Shown: one piece after another, positions 24,318 to 30,224 of the stretch | Layout: the number at the start of each line of letters is the position of its first letter | Numbering within the stretch: the first letter of the stretch is position 1 | NCBI GenBank assembly: GCA_964431205.1 | Contig: CAYSIX010000012.1 | Span: forward strand, 1-31,516 | Length of the DNA: 31,516 nt | Direction: 5' to 3' | Source: CAYSIX01 sp964431205 | Lineage (GTDB): Bacteria; Planctomycetota; Phycisphaerae; Phycisphaerales; Phycisphaeraceae | Position numbers and translations under genes: made by a program | The notes under the pieces: model-generated | Told to the model about the DNA's origin: nothing | The model's database searches: none | Seen by the model: the letters and a program-made list of their open reading frames with translations, nothing else

Positions 24318-24347
24318 AGTATGACACGCCCACGCCCTCCGTGTCAA
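24318..24347 (-). promoter_or_regulatory. Promoter of the GH10-GH52-DUF6807 operon
   Basis: On the minus strand a perfect TTGACA (24347-24342) is followed by an 18-bp spacer and CATACT (24323-24318). The start would be near 24311, immediately before operator O1. Confidence 0.6.
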
Positions 24348-24644
24348 CCGTCTCGGCTCCGACGCGAACAGGATTTGTCGCCGCCCTCCCTATCGCTCGG
24401 GCCACACCCCGCTTCGGCCGCATGACTGCCCCTCGCGGCGCGGCGCGCAACGCCCCTCCACCCTGCCCGTGTGCGGCCGGCGGTTCGTCGTGGCCGGCGC
24501 CGGCTTCATGCCCCGCCGCGGCATCCCGATCGACGATCCTCCCAGATCCGCTCGGGGCGATCGTCCGGCGGTGCGCGGTCGTCAGGGTCTTCTTCTCGCC
24601 GCCGGGGGGCCTCGAATCCCGCAAGTTTTTTCGGCCGCGGGAAC

Positions 24645-24674
24645 TTGACAGGCCGGGGCGCGAGGTGGTAGAGT
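24645..24674 (+). promoter_or_regulatory. Promoter of the pseudopilin/PEP-CTERM/xylanase cluster
   Basis: A perfect TTGACA (24645-24650), an 18-bp spacer and TAGAGT (24669-24674) make a sigma70-type promoter with the same -35 and spacing as the opposed one. The predicted start, near 24681, lies at the edge of operator O2. Confidence 0.6.
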
Positions 24675-24682
24675 TTGCCTAG

Positions 24683-24696
24683 ATAAAACGCTTACT
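24683..24696. promoter_or_regulatory. LacI-type operator O2 (plus-strand cluster)
   Basis: ATAAAACGCTTACT shares the run AAAACGCTTACT with the operator upstream of lacI and, read on the other strand, fits the cre-like pattern GTAAGCGTTTT. It covers about +2 to +15 of the predicted plus-strand transcript. Confidence 0.65.
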
Positions 24697-24767
24697 TAGT
24701 GCGTCTTTCGGAGTTCGATCTCCGCGCCCCTCGCAAACGCCACGCCATTCAGGCAGGAACGAAAGTC

Positions 24768-25691
24768 ATGAAGGCCCCTCCCCTCCTTCGCCGCCCCGGA
24801 TTCACCCTGATCGAGCTGCTGGTCGTGATCTCCATCATCGCGCTGCTGATCGGGATCCTTTTGCCGGCCCTCGGCGCCGCCCGCGCCGCCGGTCGCTCGG
24901 CCGCGTGCCTGAGCAACCTCAAGCAGATCATGATCGCCCAGCACGCCTACGCGACCGACAACAGAGAGATCTTCGCCCCCAGCCAGCACTGGGACGGGGT
25001 CAGCCAGGCCTCGCCTTTCTGGTTCCTGCTCCTGAGCGAGCAGGGCTACGCCACGGGGTCCCTCGAGGCCCAGGGCAGCGGGCAGAACAGCGTCTACATC
25101 TGCCCCGAGGGTGTGGACGAGCCGAACCCGCAGGTGAACAACCTGTTTCCGTCCTCCCTGGTGGCCACCCCCGGGTTCACCACGCCGGGCAACCGCCGCA
25201 TGGACCCGATCAACTGGATGTACATCCGACAGACCGCGTCCGACGGCGAACGCGAGTTCCGGACCAACTACGGGGCCAACACGACCACCCAGGGCCCCGG
25301 CTCCGGCGTCAACATGACGCACTTTCCCATGCAGTACAGCGATCCGACCGCACCCTACGGCTCCACGCCCTTCGCGCCGATAGCCGGGATCGCCACCTGG
25401 CCGTCACAGACGGTGACCTTCTGGGACGGCCGGGCCTTCATGCTGTTCGCCGACACCCAGGGCAGCACCCCCTTCGGGCGCATGGCGCCGCGTCACGGCA
25501 ACCAGACCACCATCAACTTCTCGTTCATCGACGGCCACGTCCAATCGATTTCGCAGGACGAGATCCCGCCCGACAGCATCAGCTCGGGACAACTGGTGGC
25601 CCAGTACGATCGCTCTGACGGACGGGGACCGAAGTTCATGCTCAACGCGCAGGACGAGTTCGCATTCAAGGTGTTGGCCGTCAAGCCCTGA
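24768..25691 (+). CDS. Type II/IV pseudopilin-like protein (prepilin leader, H-X-DG type)
   Basis: The 307-residue protein carries a prepilin cleavage and methylation leader: basic MKAPPLLRRPG, then FTLIELLVVISIIALLIGILLPAL, where a leader peptidase would cut after the glycine and leave a methylated phenylalanine. The hydrophobic helix anchors it in the inner membrane or assembles it into a pseudopilus. A soluble domain follows, ending with RHGNQTTINFSFIDGH, a variant of the H-X9-DG motif common in the large planctomycete pseudopilin families, whose exact roles are mostly unknown. ATG 24768 fits the leader. An operator-controlled promoter lies directly upstream, and the next genes encode a surface protein and a xylanase, so a role in binding or moving xylan at the cell surface is a reasonable inference. 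Confidence 0.85.
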   Translation: MKAPPLLRRPGFTLIELLVVISIIALLIGILLPALGAARAAGRSAACLSNLKQIMIAQHAYATDNREIFAPSQHWDGVSQASPFWFLLLSEQGYATGSLEAQGSGQNSVYICPEGVDEPNPQVNNLFPSSLVATPGFTTPGNRRMDPINWMYIRQTASDGEREFRTNYGANTTTQGPGSGVNMTHFPMQYSDPTAPYGSTPFAPIAGIATWPSQTVTFWDGRAFMLFADTQGSTPFGRMAPRHGNQTTINFSFIDGHVQSISQDEIPPDSISSGQLVAQYDRSDGRGPKFMLNAQDEFAFKVLAVKP

Positions 25692-25874
25692 TGCGGCCGT
25701 GGGCGTGGGGCGCCGACGCGAGGCGGACGACGCGCGCGAGGAGTTGCGACCGGGAACGTTGTTCGATCACGACGGTCTTCGCTTCGACCCGGCGCATCGG
25801 GGCCGAGCCAGACAGCAAGATTGGGATGAAACAATGCAATGACACACATCTCTAGTTCATAAGGAGGAGCCGGC

Positions 25875-27014
25875 ATGTTTGGTAATAAACGGTCTGTGGC
25901 GGCGGCCACGGCCCTGAGCGGCGCCCTGGTCCTGGCGTCGGGGGCCTGGGCGCAGGACGATCCGATCGTTCAGGTGGACATCAACGGCGAGGGCGGGCCC
26001 ACGTTCGATCCCGCCGACGCACCGGCCTGGAACGGCTGGGACTGGGTCAGCGGGGTGAGCAGCGTGACGAACGACGACGGCGCGCCCGCGGGCTTCACCA
26101 ACACGGAGACGTTCAACGGCATCGAGGTGACGCTCTCCGGCCTGTGGGGCCCTGACGCGATCGGCGCGGGATTCGCCAATCCGTTCGTCGATGGACGGGA
26201 CCGGTTGGTCGACTCGGGCGCCAGTGCGGATCAGTTCCGCGATGCCGTCTACACCGACTTCGTGTTCATCACCCGCAATCAGGCTGTGGCGCTCGGGCAC
26301 AACTTCTTTGAGTTCGACTTCAGCGGGCTCGAGCCCAACACCCCCTACCGCTTCCGGATGTACAACTACGACCTGTTCGCGAACTTTGACCCGATGAACA
26401 CCAGCTTCATGTCCTACAGCTTGCAGAATCCCAGCGACTTTCCCAACTACTTCCCCACGCTCAATGACTTCGTGGACGGCCAGGTCGTCAGCCTGGAGCC
26501 ACCGGGCGAGAGCAAGCGACCCGAGGAGCTCGAGCTGCTGTTCCGCTCGCCCATGGGCGGGCCTCAGCCCTCCGACACGGAGAACCCGGCCTTCGATCCC
26601 GGGCCGTTCGACTTCCCCTACACGGCCGAGTTCACCATCACCAGCGACGACGAGGGTGAGGTGACGTTCTTCTCGTGGCCGGACGGCGACTCGTTCTCGA
26701 ACACGCAGCTCGCCGGGCTGATCAACGGCTTCGAGATCTTCGAGGCGGCGGTGAAGGTGAGCGGTGACGCCGACGGCGACGGCGATGTCGACGCGTTCGA
26801 CCTGGGCATCTGGCAGACGCAGTTCGGCCAGACGGGCGACGGCCTGAGCGCCGACTTCGACAACGACGGCGACGTCGACGCGTTCGACCTGGGCCTTTGG
26901 CAGACGAACTTCGGCACGGGCCTGGACGGTGCGGCGGTGCCGGAGCCGTCGGGCGCGGCCGCCTTGCTGCTGCTGGCCGCCGCCGGAACCCGGTCGTGGC
27001 GCCGGCGCCGGTAG
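25875..27014 (+). CDS. Exported protein with dockerin-like repeats and PEP-CTERM sorting tail
   Basis: The 379-residue protein starts with a signal peptide (FGNKRSVAAATALSGALVLASGAWA). Residues 27-290 form a beta-rich domain with no family I recognise. Two calcium-binding repeats follow, GDADGDGDVDAFDLGIWQ and ADFDNDGDVDAFDLGLWQ, resembling dockerin type I loops (DxDxDGxxD). The end is a PEP-CTERM signal: VPEPS, a hydrophobic helix AALLLLAAAG, and RSWRRRR. Such tails are processed by an exosortase, which is not in this window. AAGGAGGAG precedes ATG 25875, one of the strongest ribosome binding sites here, suggesting high expression. The dockerin-like pair is a standard planctomycete module and does not by itself prove a cellulosome. 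It lies between the pseudopilin and xylanase genes. Confidence 0.85.
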   Translation: MFGNKRSVAAATALSGALVLASGAWAQDDPIVQVDINGEGGPTFDPADAPAWNGWDWVSGVSSVTNDDGAPAGFTNTETFNGIEVTLSGLWGPDAIGAGFANPFVDGRDRLVDSGASADQFRDAVYTDFVFITRNQAVALGHNFFEFDFSGLEPNTPYRFRMYNYDLFANFDPMNTSFMSYSLQNPSDFPNYFPTLNDFVDGQVVSLEPPGESKRPEELELLFRSPMGGPQPSDTENPAFDPGPFDFPYTAEFTITSDDEGEVTFFSWPDGDSFSNTQLAGLINGFEIFEAAVKVSGDADGDGDVDAFDLGIWQTQFGQTGDGLSADFDNDGDVDAFDLGLWQTNFGTGLDGAAVPEPSGAAALLLLAAAGTRSWRRRR

Positions 27015-27128
27015 GAAGCAGACGACGCCATCATGCGTGATCCGCGGCCGTGAATGGTGCGTACGTGAACGCGTGAGGTTCGGCGGAACGCGAGTGAAGC
27101 GGTGTTGGGTCATGACGAAGGAGCGCCG

Positions 27129-28286
27129 ATGAGCACGATTCAGGCCGCGGGGGTGCGTTCGGAGCCGCGCGCTCGGGACGCCCGCCTGCACGATTTGTTC
27201 GGGCCGTCGATGAAGATCGGCGCCGCCCTGGGGACACCGACGGCCGAGTCGCTGGGCGCGGCCGAGCGTGATCTGCTGGACCGACACTTCAACTCCGTGA
27301 CGGCCGAGAACGTGATGAAGCCGGAGCCGATCCACCCCGAGGAGGATCGCTTCGATTTTGAGCCGGCCGACTCGTTCGTTCGCGCGTTCGGGCCGGAGGG
27401 GCGCGGGATGCAGGTCATCGGCCACTGCCTGGTGTGGCATCAGCAGTGCCCGGGCTGGTTTTTCGAGCAGGACGGCCGGCCGGTGTCACGCCAGCGCCTG
27501 CGCGAGCGGCTGCGTCGGCACGTGCGCACCGTGGTCGAGCGGTACCGCGGACGGATCGCGGGTTGGGACGTGGTCAACGAAGCGATCGGTGACAACGGCG
27601 AGGGGCTGCGGCGAACGCCGTGGCTCGAGCACCTCGGGCCCGACTATCTGCTCGAGGCGTTCAACACGGCGAACGAAGCCGACCCGGAAGTCGAGCTCTA
27701 CTACAACGACTTCAACCTCGAGCGCCGCGACAAGTGCCGCCACGCCGTGGCGATGCTGCGCCGCCTGCTCGACTCGGGCGCCCGGGTGGACGCGGTCGGG
27801 ATCCAGGGGCACTGGATCCTCGACCAGGTGCCGTTCGCGGAGCTGGAGGAGGCGATCGATCGGTTCGCGGGCCTGGGCCTTAAGGTGGCGATCACGGAGC
27901 TGGACCTGGACGTGGTCGAGCGGCCCGACTGCGGCGCCGACACGAGCGTGCATCGGCGGTACCGCGTCGCCGAGGACGTCTACCGCGACGGCTGCCCGGC
28001 GGAGGTGCTCGAGCGTCAGGCCGAGCAATACGGTCGCCTGTTCGACCTGCTGCGGCGTTACCCCGACGTGGTGAACCGGGTGACGTTCTGGGGATTGCAC
28101 GACGGGGTGAGCTGGCTGAACTACTGGCCCGGGGAGCGGACGAACCACCCGCTGCTGTTCGACCGGCAGTGTCGGCCGAAGCCGGCGTTCGCCCGGGTCG
28201 TGCGTTCGGCGGCGCCGGCGGCACCCGCCGAGCCGCGAGTGGTGGTCAAGGCCCGTTCGGTCAAGCCTGTCCGTGCCGAGCCCTGA
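27129..28286 (+). CDS. Cytoplasmic GH10 endo-1,4-beta-xylanase
   Basis: This 385-residue GH10 enzyme has no signal peptide or binding module and should cut imported xylo-oligosaccharides in the cytoplasm, like the intracellular GH10 of Geobacillus. The barrel is complete: FNSVTAENVMKPEPIHPEE, GHCLVWHQQCPGW, acid/base E151 in DVVNEAIGDN, YYNDFNLE, GIQGHWILD with the QxH pair, nucleophile E257 in ITELDLDV, and WGLHDGVSWLNYWP with the usual tryptophans. A 20-residue Ala/Pro/Val tail ends the protein. ATG 27129 has AAGGAG at ideal spacing. It follows the PEP-CTERM gene after 114 bp and is probably transcribed from the same operator-controlled promoter. It complements the cytoplasmic GH52 encoded on the opposite strand. 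Confidence 0.93.
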   Translation: MSTIQAAGVRSEPRARDARLHDLFGPSMKIGAALGTPTAESLGAAERDLLDRHFNSVTAENVMKPEPIHPEEDRFDFEPADSFVRAFGPEGRGMQVIGHCLVWHQQCPGWFFEQDGRPVSRQRLRERLRRHVRTVVERYRGRIAGWDVVNEAIGDNGEGLRRTPWLEHLGPDYLLEAFNTANEADPEVELYYNDFNLERRDKCRHAVAMLRRLLDSGARVDAVGIQGHWILDQVPFAELEEAIDRFAGLGLKVAITELDLDVVERPDCGADTSVHRRYRVAEDVYRDGCPAEVLERQAEQYGRLFDLLRRYPDVVNRVTFWGLHDGVSWLNYWPGERTNHPLLFDRQCRPKPAFARVVRSAAPAAPAEPRVVVKARSVKPVRAEP

Positions 28287-28381
28287 GTGCGCCGGCCACG
28301 CCGAGCCGCCGGGCCCGTTGCCGTGGGATTTCGCATGGGATCCGCGTGACGATCGGGCCAAAACGTGCGTTCGCCGACTTT

Positions 28382-28395
28382 GGAAAACGTCTGGT
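28382..28395. promoter_or_regulatory. Weak LacI-type operator O3
   Basis: GGAAAACGTCTGGT has the same left half (GGAAAACG) as the lacI upstream site, with a degraded right half. It lies between the 3' ends of the xylanase and lacI genes, away from any visible promoter, so it may be an auxiliary site or chance. Confidence 0.35.
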
Positions 28396-28472
28396 GAGGC
28401 GGGTCGCCGGCGCCGCGCCTGATCCACCCCGCGATCCCTGTTTCGTCCGGGCCGCGACGCAGCGGGCCACCC

Positions 28473-28500
28473 CGGCCTGTTCGGTCGCGGCCGTTTTTTT
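28473..28500 (+). terminator. Intrinsic terminator downstream of the GH10 xylanase gene
   Basis: CGGCC (28473-28477) pairs with GGCCG (28489-28493) across an 11-base loop that can itself pair in part, and seven T residues follow. It would end plus-strand transcripts of the pseudopilin-xylanase cluster before they reach the antisense lacI gene. Confidence 0.55.
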
Positions 28501-28511
28501 CGCCACGCGGA

Positions 28512-29558
28512 TCAGTCCGCCCCCGGGGGCGGCGCGGTCGATTCGCGGACGATCAGCTTCTCCGGGACGCGAACGCGCTCGTGCCCCTTGTCGCGCGGCT
28601 GGTTCCGATCGATCACGCGCATCAGAAGGCGCGCCGCCTCGCGGCCCATGTCCTGGCCGGAGACGGCGACGACGGTGAACGGCGGGAAGACGTGCGCGAC
28701 CGGGAACGCGTCGTTGAAGCAGATCAGACTGAAGTCCTGCGGAATCCGCAGCTTGAGCCGGTACGCGGCCCCGAGCAGCTCGATCGCGATGCGGTGGTCG
28801 TAGGCGATCACCGCCGTCGCCCCGTGCCGCAGGACCGCCTGCTCGAGAAACGTCGGGCCGCAGGTGAAAGGCTCGTCGTGGCCCGGCACCAGCGTCAGGC
28901 CGTGCGCCTGACAGAACGTGTGAATGGTGTCGCGGCGCTCGGCGTTGCTGTAGTGCGGGAAGTAGCTGGGCAGGACGTTGGCGTAGGCGATCGACCGGTG
29001 CCCGAGCTGGGCGAGGTGGTGCATCGCCAGCGTGGCGCCGCCCTCGTCGTCGGACACGACGCTGGCGGCGGCGTGGCCCTGAGTCTCGTTGACCGAGACG
29101 TAGGGGATCCGCCTCCCGTCGAGCGCCTCGACCAGCGCCGGCTCGGGCGACTGGATCAGGATCGCCCCGTCGAAGCGCCAGAACGGCAGCGGCCTCGCCT
29201 CGCTGTGGTGCGAGGTCAGCTCGAAGAACACGTCGTAGTTGAAGCCCCGGACCGCCTCGGCGATGCCCGCGAAGATCGCGTCGTTGATCCCTTCGCTGAC
29301 GCGCGTGTGCGGCGAACCGAACACGCCCACGATCTGCGCCCCCCCGCTGTGCAGGCTGCGCGCCGCCAGGTCCGGCGCATAGCCGATGCTGCGCGCCGCC
29401 TCGAAGATCCGCTGTCGGACCTCCGGCCGCGCTGAGAAGTTCTCGTCTTCGTTCAGCACCCGGCTGACGGTCGCCGCCGACACGCCGCAGAGCTTCGCCA
29501 CGTCGGTCAGTCGCGGACCCCGGTTCTGTCTCGGAGGCTTTCGGTTGGCTCGGGTCAT
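28512..29558 (-). CDS. LacI-family transcriptional regulator of the xylan cluster
   Basis: The 348-residue protein is a typical LacI/GalR regulator. After a basic N-terminus comes the helix-turn-helix RLTDVAKLCGVSAATVSRVL (16-35), then NEDENFSARPEVRQRIFEAA and the hinge helix region PDLAARSLHSGG that inserts into the operator's central CG. The effector domain resembles periplasmic sugar-binding proteins (QIVGVFGSPHTRVSEG, IPYVSVNETQGHAAASVVSDDEGG, DFSLICFNDAF, GREAARLLMRVIDR). It probably represses the cluster until a xylo-oligosaccharide or xylose binds; the ligand is inferred from context. ATG 29558 is preferred to an in-frame TTG at 29585 because the domain starts right after it. It has its own promoter. 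The operators at 24292, 24683 and 29782 have the centre expected for this family. Confidence 0.93.
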   Translation of the reverse strand: MTRANRKPPRQNRGPRLTDVAKLCGVSAATVSRVLNEDENFSARPEVRQRIFEAARSIGYAPDLAARSLHSGGAQIVGVFGSPHTRVSEGINDAIFAGIAEAVRGFNYDVFFELTSHHSEARPLPFWRFDGAILIQSPEPALVEALDGRRIPYVSVNETQGHAAASVVSDDEGGATLAMHHLAQLGHRSIAYANVLPSYFPHYSNAERRDTIHTFCQAHGLTLVPGHDEPFTCGPTFLEQAVLRHGATAVIAYDHRIAIELLGAAYRLKLRIPQDFSLICFNDAFPVAHVFPPFTVVAVSGQDMGREAARLLMRVIDRNQPRDKGHERVRVPEKLIVRESTAPPPGAD

Positions 29559-29614
29559 GCGAGACGGATTCCGGGATGGCGCCAAGCCCCCGACCGACCG
29601 TTAGGAAACCCATA

Positions 29615-29643
29615 ATCTTAGAGCTGCGCGGCGACCGCGGCAA
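29615..29643 (-). promoter_or_regulatory. Promoter of the lacI-family gene
   Basis: On the minus strand TTGCCG (29643-29638), a 17-bp spacer and TAAGAT (29620-29615) form a good promoter. The start near 29608 leaves a leader of about 50 nt before ATG 29558. Confidence 0.5.
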
Positions 29644-30224
29644 GGCGTCCGCCGCGTCCAGCCGCCGCCGGGCGCCGCTGCACCGCACATCCAGCACCAC
29701 ACGACCGGGCGGCGCACGCAACGGCTTCCGTTCACCGCCACCCTATCGACACGACGGCACCGGATCCGGCAAAAAAGCCAAGGAAAACGCTTACTTCAGG
29801 CCGCCCACGCTCGCCCCGCAGAGCCTCCCGTGACCGTGAACGTGCGGGCGATCGACCGCCCGGTCGCAGAAACAGAGCGCCGCGGCTACCGCCCGGCGAC
29901 GATCAATCGCAAGCTGCCCGCCCTGTCCCGCGTGCCGGGCTTCGCGCTCGGCCTCGCGCAACAGCGAGGTGTTCACCCCCGCCCGCTCGACCTCGCCCCG
30001 ACCTATGGGCTGATCCGCGTCTGCCACGGAGTGTGGTCGTGAGCCGAGTACATCGCCACGATGGCTCGATCCCACGACGACGTGGTGCCGCTGTCAGTCG
30101 CCGCGGCAAGCGATGCGAAGGCGAGGGGGAACGCAAGCCGTAGGAGGCCCGTCGACTTTTCAGGAAGGGCAAGCCACGTTGTCTCGTACTGCGCGCGATG
30201 AGCAGGGCCTACGCACTGGAGGTG
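29644..30224. other. Intergenic region without a convincing gene
   Basis: About 580 bp between the lacI promoter and the RND pump gene. It contains operator O4 at 29782-29795 and a CCGGATCCGG palindrome at 29760-29769. Short open frames exist on both strands over about 29790-30075 but have no strong ribosome binding site or family match. One plus-strand frame (29830-30042) contains a phrase like the N-terminal domain of tyrosine recombinases and may be a remnant. Nothing else is recognisable. Confidence 0.5.
29782..29795. promoter_or_regulatory. LacI-type operator O4, upstream of lacI
   Basis: GGAAAACGCTTACT; its reverse complement AGTAAGCGTTTTCC is the cre-like form. Twelve consecutive bases (AAAACGCTTACT) are identical to operator O2. 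It lies about 150 bp upstream of the lacI -35 box, suggesting autoregulation through looping or an unseen promoter. Confidence 0.6.

Larger units (their letters stand above)
24193..24767. other. Divergent regulatory region of the xylan cluster
   Basis: These 575 bp separate the outward-facing halves of the cluster and contain no convincing gene. They hold two opposed promoters, 24347-24318 on the minus strand and 24645-24674 on the plus strand, each with a LacI-type operator just downstream. The 270 bp between the promoters are GC-rich with no clear further motif. The minus-strand leader before GTG 24192 is about 120 nt; the plus-strand leader before ATG 24768 is about 87 nt. Confidence 0.7.

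Noticed and set aside
25751..25764. CGGGAACGTTGTTC, resembling the LacI-type operator
   Set aside because: It matches operator O1 at only nine of 14 positions, lacks the AAA arm and is not next to a visible promoter; chance is a better explanation.
26757..26920. Dockerin-like repeats as evidence of a cellulosome
   Set aside because: No cohesin domain is present, and paired DxDxDGxxD repeats before PEP-CTERM tails are common in planctomycete exported proteins.
29768..29779. GGC-AAAAAA-GCC as a hairpin or terminator
   Set aside because: The stem is only three base pairs and no T-run follows on the strand that would need it.
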